This document shows positions 1-8,984 of a stretch of 64,000 bases of DNA, piece by piece. The notes under the pieces were generated by a model. That model saw only the letters and a list, made by a program, of their open reading frames with translations, did not search any database and was not told the DNA's origin. The stretch covers positions 496,001 through 560,000 of the forward strand of contig NZ_JBHULS010000002.1 in assembly GCF_042684585.1 (NCBI RefSeq). Direction: 5' to 3'. The stretch's first letter is position 1. The number at the start of each line of letters is the position of its first letter. This DNA comes from Algorimicrobium sediminis. GTDB lineage: Bacteria; Bacteroidota; Bacteroidia; Flavobacteriales; Flavobacteriaceae. A program made the position numbers and the translations under genes.

Positions 1-934
1 CTACTGCGCTATCGCTGGTAACCATTTTCATACGGTACTCTTTAAAGTTGGGAATACCCTTAAAATAGTTTGTATAATGCCGGCGTGTTTCAAAAACACC
101 TAATTTTTCACCTTTCCAATCAATAGCCATTTGCAAGTGGCGTCTGGCTGCTTCTACCCGCTCCTCCAATGAAATGGGGTCTAGATGTTCTCCTGTTTTA
201 AAAAAATGTTTTACTTGTTTAAAAAACCAAGGGTTTCCAATGGTAGCCCGACCAATCATACAGCCATCTAGTCCGTACACATCGCGCATTTCCATAGCAC
301 GTTCGGGCGTATCTACATCGCCGTTACCAAAAACAGGGATATGCATTCGGGGGTTGTTTTTAACTTCGGCAATGGGGCGCCAATCTGCTTCACCTTTATA
401 CATTTGGGCCCGCGTTCTGCCATGAATAGAAATGGCTTTACAGCCCACATCCTGAAGTCTTTCGGCTACTTCTAAAATACGAATAGAGTCATGGTCCCAG
501 CCCAAACGTGTTTTTACAGTAACCGGTAAATTGGTACGTTTAACCATTTCGGCGGTTAGTTGTTCCATTAGGCAGATATCTTTCAATATACCAGCGCCAG
601 CACCTTTGCTTACCACTTTTTTTACAGGACACCCAAAATTAATATCTATAATATCGGGATTGGATTTTTCAACAATATCAATGGTTTGCAACATGCTCTC
701 CAAATTGGCACCAAATATTTGAATACCTACTGGCCGCTCGCGTTCGTAAATATCTAATTTCATAACGCTTTTGGCCGCATCGCGAATTAAACCTTCGCTG
801 GAAATAAATTCTGTGTATACCACATCAGCGCCTTGCTCTTTGCATAAAGCGCGAAATGGCGGGTCGCTTACATCTTCCATAGGTGCTAATAGTAGCGGAA
901 AGTCAGGAAGTTCTATGTTACCTATTTTAACCAA
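1..934 (-). CDS. dusB: tRNA-dihydrouridine synthase DusB (3' end cut by window edge)
   Basis: Flavoenzyme that reduces specific uridines in the tRNA D-loop to dihydrouridine. The reverse-strand translation begins VKIGNIELPDFPLLLAPMEDV and continues with the Dus hallmarks: an INFGCPVKKVV segment holding the catalytic Cys, a GAGAG flavin loop, KTRLGWDHDS, SIHGRTRAQMY and a PVFGNGD phosphate-binding segment. The C-terminal helical part (WKGEKLGVFETRRHY) runs off the window at base 1. No in-frame ATG lies upstream, and TTG at 932-934 gives the N-terminus expected for the family, so I take TTG as the start. The upstream gene ends only 22 bases before it, so the two are probably cotranscribed. Confidence 0.9.
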   Translation of the reverse strand, partial: MVKIGNIELPDFPLLLAPMEDVSDPPFRALCKEQGADVVYTEFISSEGLIRDAAKSVMKLDIYERERPVGIQIFGANLESMLQTIDIVEKSNPDIIDINFGCPVKKVVSKGAGAGILKDICLMEQLTAEMVKRTNLPVTVKTRLGWDHDSIRILEVAERLQDVGCKAISIHGRTRAQMYKGEADWRPIAEVKNNPRMHIPVFGNGDVDTPERAMEMRDVYGLDGCMIGRATIGNPWFFKQVKHFFKTGEHLDPISLEERVEAARRHLQMAIDWKGEKLGVFETRRHYTNYFKGIPNFKEYRMKMVTSDSAV

Positions 935-956
935 TTGCTTTTTATTTTGCGCAAAA

Positions 957-1373
957 TTACGATTTTTTATTATTAGAAATCTCTTTTTTAACTGTATGCC
1001 TTTGTAGTACCCAAAAACCATAACAGGCTAGAAGCAACTCGCCTACCAAACCAATTTGATAAATTACCGTGGGTGTACCCTCTAGAATATACCCCAAAAG
1101 ACGCCCAAAACCTATTCCAAACATAAATATACAATTGGATACTAAAGCCATTTTTAAATAGGTTTTGTTAAAAATACCAAGCAACCAAAGTACAGAAAAC
1201 CCTATGTACAGCCCCATAACAGCTTTAAAAAAATGGTGTGCGTCTGTGGTGTTTATATGAATATTAAATAATAAAGCAGGTTTAAATCCGTAAACCAACG
1301 CCACAGGCAGCACGATACAAACCGATATAATTAAATGTATTTTGCTTGTAAATTCCTGTTTATTTATAGGCAT
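957..1373 (-). CDS. DUF4345-like four-helix membrane protein
   Basis: A 138-residue integral membrane protein with about four hydrophobic helices (residues roughly 13-32, 50-66, 73-95 and 103-122) and a short basic C-tail. The arrangement, including the F-K-A-x-x-G-L-Y-x-G-F segment at about 48-58, resembles DUF4345 proteins, whose function is unknown. It sits 6 bases after the M28 peptidase stop and 22 bases before dusB, all on the minus strand, so it is probably the middle gene of a transcription unit. The ATG start is at 1371-1373. The family assignment comes from pattern recognition only. Confidence 0.6.
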   Translation of the reverse strand: MPINKQEFTSKIHLIISVCIVLPVALVYGFKPALLFNIHINTTDAHHFFKAVMGLYIGFSVLWLLGIFNKTYLKMALVSNCIFMFGIGFGRLLGYILEGTPTVIYQIGLVGELLLACYGFWVLQRHTVKKEISNNKKS

Positions 1374-1379
1374 AACATA

Positions 1380-2603
1380 TTAAAAGTTAATAGTTACTTC
1401 CAAAGGTTTGCCGTTTCTTTTTACCGTAACTTTTGTACTATCGCCAGTATCAAAAACCGACAAAGCGCGCATATAACTCATCATATTCGTAACGGTACTA
1501 TCACCAAGTTTAACCACCACATCACCTTTTTCCAAACCAGCTTTTTGTGCGGGTTTATCTTCGCTTACGCCATCAATTCGCATGCCCTCCCCATCGTATA
1601 AATAATCTGGAACAACGCCTAAACCAACGCGAAACCGCGGCGATTCTTCGCTTTCGTTTTTAGTTTTTCGGAAAGCTAATTTTCCATTATCATCCAAATC
1701 GGAAATAACATCAAAAATATAAGATGAAATAGTTTCCATGCCCGTATAATTTAGCTTGTCTGCATCATCACTAGGTTTGTGGTAATCCTCATGCTGGCCA
1801 GTAAAAAAGTGCAAAACAGGAATATCAATTAAATAAAACGACGTATGATCGCTTGGGCCCACACCAGATTCGTTTTCAACCAACTTAAATTTATCGTTAT
1901 GTGCGCTTAAAACCTGTTTAAACACAGGTGAGGTTCCGGTGCCATAAACAGCCAACGTGCTATCCTGTTTTAAGCGACCAACCATATCCATATTTATCAT
2001 ATAACTTACGGCTTTACTATCAATAGTTGGGTTTTTAGCAAAGTAATTAGAACCCAATAAGCCCATTTCTTCACCAGAAAAAGCCATAAATAAATAATTA
2101 TTGGCTGTATTAACACCTTTTAATTTTGCTGCTAAATCCAGCATTACCGCTACACCGCTAGCATTATCGTCTGCGCCATTGTGTATGGCCTTTTCGCCCT
2201 TATACAAAGACCCCTCGCCACCATAGCCCAAATGGTCGTAATGAGCGCCAATTATTACAGTATTGGCAGCCTGATTATCTATATAAGCTAATACGTTTAT
2301 ACCTGTTATGGTACTATCCTGATTGTTTGTAGTATAGGAAACAGATTCATGCGGATTGGTTTTTGGGGTAAACGTAAAACTTTGGTAGTAGTTATCGGTA
2401 CCTTTTCCAGCTATACCCAGTTCTTTAAAACGCTCAACTATATAAGCAGCAGCCTTTTTTTCGCCTTGTGTCCCTGTTTTTCGGCCTTCCAAAGCGTCAT
2501 CGGACAAAAATGCTACATCCTCTTTTATTTTGTTTTTGTAAGTGTCCTCTTGTTTACACGCTATAAATGAAATAAAAAGTATAATTAAGGCTATTTTCTT
2601 CAT
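1380..2603 (-). CDS. M28-family zinc aminopeptidase with C-terminal PDZ domain, lipoprotein
   Basis: Predicted secreted metallopeptidase. The preferred start is the ATG at 2601-2603, which gives MKKIALIILFISFIAC, a lipoprotein signal ending in a lipobox Cys; the upstream TTG extension of 8 codons is unlikely. The peptidase domain shows the M28 metal-site motifs IIGAHYDHLGYG, NGADDNASGVAVMLDLA and AFSGEEMGLLGS, then MINMDMVGR and DHTSF. A PDZ domain occupies the last ~90 residues (GLGVVPDYLY ... AQKAGLEKGDVVVKLGD). It is divergent from the TolB-like lipoprotein gene with a 62-base gap. It probably works in the periplasm or on the cell surface, cleaving N-terminal residues from peptides; the substrate is unknown. 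Confidence 0.88.
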   Translation of the reverse strand: MKKIALIILFISFIACKQEDTYKNKIKEDVAFLSDDALEGRKTGTQGEKKAAAYIVERFKELGIAGKGTDNYYQSFTFTPKTNPHESVSYTTNNQDSTITGINVLAYIDNQAANTVIIGAHYDHLGYGGEGSLYKGEKAIHNGADDNASGVAVMLDLAAKLKGVNTANNYLFMAFSGEEMGLLGSNYFAKNPTIDSKAVSYMINMDMVGRLKQDSTLAVYGTGTSPVFKQVLSAHNDKFKLVENESGVGPSDHTSFYLIDIPVLHFFTGQHEDYHKPSDDADKLNYTGMETISSYIFDVISDLDDNGKLAFRKTKNESEESPRFRVGLGVVPDYLYDGEGMRIDGVSEDKPAQKAGLEKGDVVVKLGDSTVTNMMSYMRALSVFDTGDSTKVTVKRNGKPLEVTINF

Positions 2604-2665
2604 ATTAATAATGTTATTTTTGAGCAAATTACGTAATTATTGTCACTTTTTAATAACAACTTATA

Positions 2666-3769
2666 ATGAAACCTTTAATTTATAGCAGCCTGTTGGTTGT
2701 CCTATTATCCGTTTCCTGTAAATCGGACAAACATACCAATCCCGACGCAGAGTCTGGCGCAACAACCTGGGTAGATTCTTTAATTTATCCAGAGGAAAAA
2801 CACTTTAAAAGCCTAAAACAAATAACCTTTGGTGGCGATAATGCCGAAGCCTATTGGAGTTTTGATGATAAGCAATTGGTATTTCAATCCAATAATACAG
2901 CTTGGGATGTAAAATGCGATCAGATGTTTTTAATGAACGCTGATGAAATTTTTAAGGACAATATACCTCCAATGGTAAGTACTGGAAAAGGCCGTACAAC
3001 CTGTGCCTATTTTTTACCAGATAACAAACATATTATTTATGCATCCACCCATTTAGGAGGGGAAGAATGCCCCGAAACTCCCTTGCGTAAAAACGGCAAG
3101 TATATTTGGCCAATTTATGATACCTACGATATTTTTGTAGCCGATTTAGAAGGCAATATAACCGCACAATTAACCAATGAAAAAGGCTATGATGCCGAGC
3201 CTACGGTTTCGCCAAAAGGTGATAAAATTGTATTTACCTCTGATAGAAGTGGCGATTTGGAATTATACACCATGAATATTGATGGAAGTGATGTGAAGCA
3301 AATTACCTTTGAACTAGGGTATGATGGCGGTGCCTTTTTCTCGCCAGATGGTACCAAACTTATTTTCCGTTCGTCTAGGCCAAAAACAGAGGAAGAAATT
3401 AAAGAATACAAGGATTTACTAGCTGAAGGTTTGGTGCAACCAACTGAAATGGAATTATATATTTGTAATGCCGATGGTAGCGATTTACGCCAACTAACCA
3501 ATTTAGGAAATGCCAATTGGAGTCCGTTTTTTCACCCAAGCGGCGAGAAAGTTTTATTCTCTTCTAATTTTGAGTCCGAACGCGGTTTTCCGTTTAATTT
3601 ATATATGATTGATATTGATGGGAAAAATTTAAAGCGTATAACACATAGCGAAACCTTTGATGCCTTTCCCGTATTTTCTAACGATGGTAAAAAACTTATT
3701 TTCTCGTCTAATAGAAATAATGGCGGTGGAAGAGATACCAACTTGTTTATTGCAGAATGGCAAGATTAA
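2666..3769 (+). CDS. TolB-like (PD40) beta-propeller lipoprotein
   Basis: A 367-residue lipoprotein: signal MKPLIYSSLLVVLLSVSC with Cys18 as the lipidation site, followed by WD40-like PD40 repeats. The repeated cores read P-x-x-S-P-K-G-D-K-I-V-F-T-S-D-R, F-F-S-P-D-G-T-K-L-I-F-R-S and F-S-N-D-G-K-K-L-I-F-S-S-N-R. Such propellers resemble the C-terminal part of TolB, but there is no TolB N-terminal domain and no tol-pal genes nearby, so I would not call it TolB. Probably a periplasmic or surface binding scaffold, perhaps acting with the divergent M28 peptidase. The gene ends 55 bases before the convergent deacetylase, with no clear terminator between. Confidence 0.8.
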   Translation: MKPLIYSSLLVVLLSVSCKSDKHTNPDAESGATTWVDSLIYPEEKHFKSLKQITFGGDNAEAYWSFDDKQLVFQSNNTAWDVKCDQMFLMNADEIFKDNIPPMVSTGKGRTTCAYFLPDNKHIIYASTHLGGEECPETPLRKNGKYIWPIYDTYDIFVADLEGNITAQLTNEKGYDAEPTVSPKGDKIVFTSDRSGDLELYTMNIDGSDVKQITFELGYDGGAFFSPDGTKLIFRSSRPKTEEEIKEYKDLLAEGLVQPTEMELYICNADGSDLRQLTNLGNANWSPFFHPSGEKVLFSSNFESERGFPFNLYMIDIDGKNLKRITHSETFDAFPVFSNDGKKLIFSSNRNNGGGRDTNLFIAEWQD

Positions 3770-3824
3770 CAGGATAGCTATGCTGCATTTGTAGCCATTA
3801 AAGCTAACGGAATACCATGTTTAA

Positions 3825-4991
3825 TTATTTAAAATTGGAGTCAGATAGTTCAGAAATTAGTTTTTCTAACATTCTAACACCTTTGTTTAGTTCATCTTTG
3901 GTAATAAATTCATTAGCTCTGTGGGCCTGTTCTATAGATCCAGGTCCGCAAATAGCGGTTTGGAAACCTTCATTTGCAAATTGCCCTGCTTCGGCTGCAT
4001 AGGCTACTGTATTCAATTTAGAATTACCAGAAATACGTTTTAAAAGTGTTACAATATCGGCATCTGCTTTAGTATCTAAATGCGGTACTGCCGGATGATT
4101 TTCTTTTGTTTCTATTTTAAAATTTGGAAATTGGGGTCTGATGTCTTCTTCGCGTTGGCGACAAAAAGCTTCAAACTCACTAACTATAGTTTGTATATTA
4201 TCCATGGGGATGGTACGAACATCCCAATAAAAAAAGGCGTTATCTGCAATTATATTTGGCGCAATGCCACCGTTTACCATACCAACATGGATGGAAGAAT
4301 GTGGCGGTTGAAAGCGGTTGTCCAAACGCCCATCCTTAATTAACCGGTTCATTTTTTGCTCCAACCACCCTATTAAACGCATGGTTTCATGAATAGCACT
4401 TACCTCTTGTTTTATCCGGCTGCTATGTCCAGCCGAGCCGTTTACAGTGGTTTTTAAAATATTAATTCCTTTTTGTCCTACAATGGGTTCCATCATAGAT
4501 GGTTCGCCAATAATAGCATATTTAGGTGTTTCGGTGTAGTGGCTTTTTAAAGCGGTTGCCAATTCGGAGCCAGCTAAACACCCCACCTCTTCGTCATAGG
4601 AAAAGGCAAAATAAATTGGTTTTTTTAGGTTGGCTGCTACCATAGCAGGGAGGGTAGCCAAGCAGCATGCTATAAAGCCTTTCATATCGCAGGCTCCTCT
4701 TGCATATAGTTTTCCATTACCCTTATCCGTTAGTTCAAAAGGATTTGTTTGCCATGCTTGTCCTTCAACGGGAACCACATCTGTATGACCCGATAAAATA
4801 ACGCCACCGCTTACTGGCGGACCAATTCTACAATGTAAAGACGCTTTAGTTCCAGCTTGGTTGGGTACTAAAGTGGTGGTTATACTATGGGATTCTATAT
4901 AGTTTTTTATCCAATGAATGATACTTAAATTACTTTGACCTCCAAGAACTGGAAAGGCTACTAATTTTGATAAAATTTGTTCAACAGTCAT
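3825..4991 (-). CDS. argE: M20-family acetylornithine deacetylase-like enzyme
   Basis: A zinc-dependent amidohydrolase of the ArgE/DapE (M20) family, 388 residues, which is normal for ArgE. Visible metal and catalytic motifs: SGHTDVVPV (His69, Asp71), GACDMKG (Asp102), DEEVGCLAG (catalytic Glu134 and Glu135), the dimerisation-domain segment GSAGHSS, and near the C-terminus CGPGSIEQAHRANE supplying the last metal His. The expected reaction is N2-acetylornithine to ornithine plus acetate. However, the gene is the last of a three-gene unit with an antiporter and an outer-membrane barrel rather than with arg genes, so a catabolic role on imported N-acyl amino acids is possible. The argE symbol is therefore tentative. 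Confidence 0.82.
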   Translation of the reverse strand: MTVEQILSKLVAFPVLGGQSNLSIIHWIKNYIESHSITTTLVPNQAGTKASLHCRIGPPVSGGVILSGHTDVVPVEGQAWQTNPFELTDKGNGKLYARGACDMKGFIACCLATLPAMVAANLKKPIYFAFSYDEEVGCLAGSELATALKSHYTETPKYAIIGEPSMMEPIVGQKGINILKTTVNGSAGHSSRIKQEVSAIHETMRLIGWLEQKMNRLIKDGRLDNRFQPPHSSIHVGMVNGGIAPNIIADNAFFYWDVRTIPMDNIQTIVSEFEAFCRQREEDIRPQFPNFKIETKENHPAVPHLDTKADADIVTLLKRISGNSKLNTVAYAAEAGQFANEGFQTAICGPGSIEQAHRANEFITKDELNKGVRMLEKLISELSDSNFK

Positions 4992-4999
4992 GATTACAC

Positions 5000-6403
5000 T
5001 TAATTATAATTAATAGCTACGGCCACCATAAGTGTTACAAAAGCCATAATAAGCAGCAAAACAAACATAGGAAAAATAAAACGCAACCACCTATCCAGCG
5101 GTACACGGCACATACTTAACATAGCCATTAAACCTCCTAAAGTAGGATTGATTAAATTAGACAAACCATCGCCAATTTGAAAGGCTAAAATAGTTATTTG
5201 TTTTGTTAACCCCACCGATTCGCCTAAAGGCAGCATAATTGGTAGGGTGGCTAAAGCTTGACCACTACCAGATGGAATAAAAAAGTTTATAAGCGTTTGT
5301 GATAATGTCATGGTTATGGCCGAAGCATACACAGGCAAGTTTTGTAATACTAATGATACATGGTACGAAATGGTATCGGAAATCTGACCCATTTCCATAA
5401 GTACTTTTATAGAAGCGGCAAAACCTACCATAAAAGCACCAGGTGCTGCTACAGACACCGCTTTTAAAACGGTTTCGCTCATAATTTGTGCTTTCATTTT
5501 AGATACCAATCCACACAGTAAACCAATCATTAAAAAAACGGCAGACAATTCATTTAAATACCATTTTAAACGAAATACGCCGTATAACATAACAGCTAAA
5601 CCACTAAAAAAAACAGCTAACACCAAGCCGTTATTAACAGAAATACGGTAAGCTTTTATAGGTTTAGACAGCGCTAAACCCGTAATATCCAGTTCTTTTC
5701 CCAAACTTTTTTCGGGATATTTCCTTATTTTTTTAAAATACCTTACGTTGTAATAGGCCATAGTACTTAAGGCTACAAAACACAGTACGGCACGTAACAA
5801 AGCACCAGAAAACATAGGCAACTCCGCTAATTTGTGTCCGGTGCCTACCGTATACGGGTTTATAGGTGATAACCCAAAACCAATTGTCATGGCACCTATG
5901 GAAATTCCTGCCGCTAAAATTAAATCGCCACCCAAAGCCAAACTCAATATAGCCGCAATTGGAATCATGGCAATATTATTTTCGTAGCCTACAGCAATAC
6001 CTAAAAAACCATAAATAAACGTAACAAGTACAATTATAATTTGTTTGTTTTTAAGGCCTAAATGTTTAACCAAAGTACCAACCGCATTTTCAACCGCTTT
6101 GGACTTTTCCATAAAACCAAACATAATTGCGCCAGCAAATACCACAAAAATAATATCTACTGCCGCTTTAAAACCCAGCGGAATAGCTTTAAACATGTCT
6201 AAAATACCAATAGGCGTGGCTGGAATTGCTTGGTAGGAATTGGGTATTACAGATTTTCTTCCATCCACCACTACCCGATCGTAAGTGCCCGCTGGTAGTA
6301 TATAAGTTAGTACACTAACTATAATTATAATGGCAAATAACATGGTAAGCGCATGAGGGATACGCGCATACCACGCTTTTTTGCGCACCTTATAATTTCC
6401 CAT
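5000..6403 (-). CDS. YfcC-family ion/amino-acid antiporter
   Basis: Polytopic inner-membrane protein of 467 residues with about 12 hydrophobic segments, matching the YfcC/DcuC-like (C4-dicarboxylate or basic amino acid antiporter) family. The N-terminal pattern A-R-I-P-H-A-L-T-M-L-F followed by YILPAGTYDR is typical, as are the re-entrant-loop-like segments GFGLSPINPYTVG and FFIPSGSGQALATLPIM in the two halves. The substrate cannot be read from sequence; relatives are annotated as arginine/ornithine or dicarboxylate transporters. It lies between the barrel gene (9-base gap) and the deacetylase gene (9-base gap), which points to coupled uptake or exchange of the molecule the deacetylase works on. 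Confidence 0.82.
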   Translation of the reverse strand: MGNYKVRKKAWYARIPHALTMLFAIIIIVSVLTYILPAGTYDRVVVDGRKSVIPNSYQAIPATPIGILDMFKAIPLGFKAAVDIIFVVFAGAIMFGFMEKSKAVENAVGTLVKHLGLKNKQIIIVLVTFIYGFLGIAVGYENNIAMIPIAAILSLALGGDLILAAGISIGAMTIGFGLSPINPYTVGTGHKLAELPMFSGALLRAVLCFVALSTMAYYNVRYFKKIRKYPEKSLGKELDITGLALSKPIKAYRISVNNGLVLAVFFSGLAVMLYGVFRLKWYLNELSAVFLMIGLLCGLVSKMKAQIMSETVLKAVSVAAPGAFMVGFAASIKVLMEMGQISDTISYHVSLVLQNLPVYASAITMTLSQTLINFFIPSGSGQALATLPIMLPLGESVGLTKQITILAFQIGDGLSNLINPTLGGLMAMLSMCRVPLDRWLRFIFPMFVLLLIMAFVTLMVAVAINYN

Positions 6404-6411
6404 ATTTATTT

Positions 6412-8829
6412 TTAATTACTTTTTTCCAAACGGTTACGCTCATCTAAATCGTTGGTGCGTTGGTTGGTGTTTAATCCTGTATTTCCAAATTTATACGAAA
6501 AACCAAGCTTAATATACCTGTTGTCTTGATTTAAAAATCTAGAATTATCCTGATTTAAATACCGCGATGTTACTGTATAATCCTGTGTGTTAAATAAATC
6601 GGCAAAAGCTAATGTTAGGGCTCCCCTGTTGTTGAGAATGGTTTTTTTTAGGGTTAAATCGCTTATTAATCGGGTGTCTATGGTTTGAAAACCTTGCTGG
6701 TATTCGCTTATATAAACTAACGAGAAATTAGCCGTTAAACTATTGTCTTCTAAAAACGTAAAATCGTTACTTAAAACGGAGTAATTGGACCAAGTGTCAC
6801 GCTCCAAAAGCATATTGTTTATAGTTGCCTTATCGGACCAGTTTAAAAACGATGTTACCGCATACACATTCCAGTTTGGTAACACATCAAAAATTGCCAC
6901 AAAATCGAAGCCAAAATCGACTGTTTTAACCAAATTAGTAGGTGTAAAAACAAGCAAGTTGTTTACATTATCTTGCAACGGTAATTCTGTAAAGCTGGAT
7001 TCAATATCTTTATAATAGGCTTCAACAAAAAAGCTTTCGTTTAAAGACACGCCAATAACAGCATGATTTGTAATAGCGGGTTGTAAGTTTGGGTTTCCAG
7101 TTACAATAGTATTGTCGTTTAAATAAAACTTAAATGGGTTAAGCGATTGAAAATCTGGACGCTCTATACTGCGCTTAAAATTGGTGTAAATATTAATTTT
7201 TTTTGAAACCTGATAGCTTATATTGGCCGTCGGAAACCAGTCAAAATAATCTTGTTTATTGGTAATACTGCTGCTAAAATCTTTTCCTTTTGTGTCTGTT
7301 TGTTCTACCCGCAAACCAAAACTTAATTGCCATTTTTCCCAAGATTTATCGAAACTAGCATAAGCAGCGTAAATACTTTCATTGTATTTAAAAGCATTGG
7401 AATTAGCACTATCAAAAACAGATAAAGCACTATTAAGGTTAAACTGATTTAGCTTGCTATCTGTTTTAATAAACGAAACTTTAGCTCCTGCTGCAAAGGA
7501 GGCTGTTTCGCTTAAGGGCAAACTATAATCCATTTGACCTGTGTTTATTAAGGTGTTTTGGTCGGAAGTTGTATTGAATAGATTAAGAAAATCGAAAGCA
7601 TTGTTGCTGTTAAAATAAGTACTTCGCACATGCTGGTCGCGGTGATAATCGTAAGTTGTTAAGTGGGTGTTAAATGATAAACTACTACCGCTTTCAAAAT
7701 TAATATCGTAATCTAAATCGAAGCCCAAGTTATATTTATCGTCGTTGGAGTTGTTAATATTATTAAAATCGTACAACTTGTTGTAAGTGGCATTAAACAC
7801 CTCCGAAGATCCTTTTGTTATGTATTTAAATTCAGGTACGTACAATAAATTGGCCGAAAACCCAATAGTATGGGTATCGTTAATAAAATAATCTAAATTG
7901 GTATTTAAGGTATGGGTTTGCGACCATGTCGTGCGGTCGAAATCTGAAAATAAGCGTTCGGTAACACCCAAATTATCTTTAAAATTCACGTTTTCATCAC
8001 TGGCCCGTGCTACTTTGGCATCTTGGTAGTTGTAACTAGCAAACAGATTTATTTTTTTTGTTTTATAAAAATTAGAAATTCCGGCATCGTAACGTGCGTA
8101 GGTACCTTGCGTGTAATTTCCAAAAACAGTACCGTTGTACCCCGTTGCTAAATTTTTACTCATAATTATATTTAAAACCACACCGGCATCTGCATCGTAT
8201 TTTGCAGGTGGATTGGTAATGACCTCAACAGATTTTATAGAATTTGCTGGTGTGCCCTCTAAAAGTTGTAATAATTCGGCATCGGTAAGGTGTATTTTTC
8301 GGTCGTTAATATAAACGGTTGGTGTTGCGTTACGAACGGTTAAACTGTTGTTTAAAATTAAAACGCTAGGCGTATTTTTTAAAACATCGGCCATGTTTCC
8401 TTCACTTAAGGCCGTATTAGCAACATTAAAAACCAACCTGTCTACTTCTTTTTTCAAGGTGGGTTTTTTAGCAATTAAAGCCACCTCATTTAAGGCTTCT
8501 GCCACTTCTTCCATGGTTATAGCCTCTAAAGTTAATTCTGAATTTGTAACAGAAATGGGAAGCATTACATCTTTAAATCCCACAAAACTAATTTTTAAAA
8601 CATAGTTGTTTGGTGCAATATTTTTAATAGAAAAAAGACCTGTTTCTAGAGAAGATGTGCCGGTAACCGCCAAAGAATCTGGCGTAGATAACAATACAAT
8701 ATTGGCGTAGGCAATTGGATTTTTTTGTAAATCTGTGAGTTTTCCGGATACCGAAAAATTTTGAGATACTACGGTGTTTGAAACCAATAAACTGAAGCAA
8801 ATTAGACTGTATAAATGCTTGACATTCAT
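6412..8829 (-). CDS. TonB-receptor-like outer-membrane beta-barrel protein
   Basis: An 805-residue outer-membrane protein. After a signal peptide (residues 1-22, ending VVS-Q) there is a carboxypeptidase-regulatory-like beta-sandwich (about 24-105, V-S-G-K-L-T-D-L-Q-K-N-P-I-A-Y-A-N-I), then a plug-like domain (about 130-220, including VYINDRKIHL and SVEVITNPPAKYDADAG), then a long barrel matching the OMP_b-brl_3 type. Such proteins resemble TonB-dependent receptors but are often annotated separately. It is the first gene of a likely operon with the YfcC antiporter and the ArgE-like deacetylase. Upstream, in the divergent gap to lepA, an inverted repeat (8877-8893) may be an operator. Substrate unknown. 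Confidence 0.85.
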   Translation of the reverse strand: MNVKHLYSLICFSLLVSNTVVSQNFSVSGKLTDLQKNPIAYANIVLLSTPDSLAVTGTSSLETGLFSIKNIAPNNYVLKISFVGFKDVMLPISVTNSELTLEAITMEEVAEALNEVALIAKKPTLKKEVDRLVFNVANTALSEGNMADVLKNTPSVLILNNSLTVRNATPTVYINDRKIHLTDAELLQLLEGTPANSIKSVEVITNPPAKYDADAGVVLNIIMSKNLATGYNGTVFGNYTQGTYARYDAGISNFYKTKKINLFASYNYQDAKVARASDENVNFKDNLGVTERLFSDFDRTTWSQTHTLNTNLDYFINDTHTIGFSANLLYVPEFKYITKGSSEVFNATYNKLYDFNNINNSNDDKYNLGFDLDYDINFESGSSLSFNTHLTTYDYHRDQHVRSTYFNSNNAFDFLNLFNTTSDQNTLINTGQMDYSLPLSETASFAAGAKVSFIKTDSKLNQFNLNSALSVFDSANSNAFKYNESIYAAYASFDKSWEKWQLSFGLRVEQTDTKGKDFSSSITNKQDYFDWFPTANISYQVSKKINIYTNFKRSIERPDFQSLNPFKFYLNDNTIVTGNPNLQPAITNHAVIGVSLNESFFVEAYYKDIESSFTELPLQDNVNNLLVFTPTNLVKTVDFGFDFVAIFDVLPNWNVYAVTSFLNWSDKATINNMLLERDTWSNYSVLSNDFTFLEDNSLTANFSLVYISEYQQGFQTIDTRLISDLTLKKTILNNRGALTLAFADLFNTQDYTVTSRYLNQDNSRFLNQDNRYIKLGFSYKFGNTGLNTNQRTNDLDERNRLEKSN

Positions 8830-8876
8830 GAATAAAATTTTTGTTTTGCAATATATCGATTGTTTTTTACTCGTAA

Positions 8877-8893
8877 TTACGGTTTTCCCGTAA
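8877..8893. promoter_or_regulatory. Inverted repeat in the divergent barrel/lepA gap
   Basis: TTACGG, a 5-base loop TTTTC, then CCGTAA form a perfect 6-bp inverted repeat in the 155-base gap between two divergent genes. It could be an operator half-site pair or an mRNA hairpin in the leader of the barrel operon. No factor is known for it. Confidence 0.3.
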
Positions 8894-8946
8894 ATAAATA
8901 AAATTAAGATTATTTGTTAGAAATATTTAAAGCGCTAGAAAACAAT

Positions 8947-8954
8947 TATATTTG
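8947..8954 (+). promoter_or_regulatory. Bacteroidota -7 element for lepA
   Basis: TATATTTG is a perfect match to the Bacteroidota -7 consensus TAnnTTTG, 31 bases upstream of the lepA ATG at 8985. No good TTTG -33 box is seen at the usual spacing. Because this element overlaps an in-frame TTG at 8952, it argues against that codon as the start of lepA. Confidence 0.5.
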
Positions 8955-8984
8955 CATTATAGTTATTATGCTAGACATCAGGAT

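Noticed and set aside
2604..2627. Longer N-terminus of the M28 peptidase
   Set aside because: The extension would push the lipoprotein signal inward; the ATG at 2601-2603 gives a standard signal.
2666..3769. Bona fide TolB of the Tol-Pal system
   Set aside because: It has PD40 repeats only, no TolB N-terminal domain, a lipoprotein signal, and no tol-pal genes nearby.
8952..8984. TTG start extending LepA by 11 residues
   Set aside because: The codon overlaps a perfect TAnnTTTG element, and LepA proteins begin at the MKHIRNF position.
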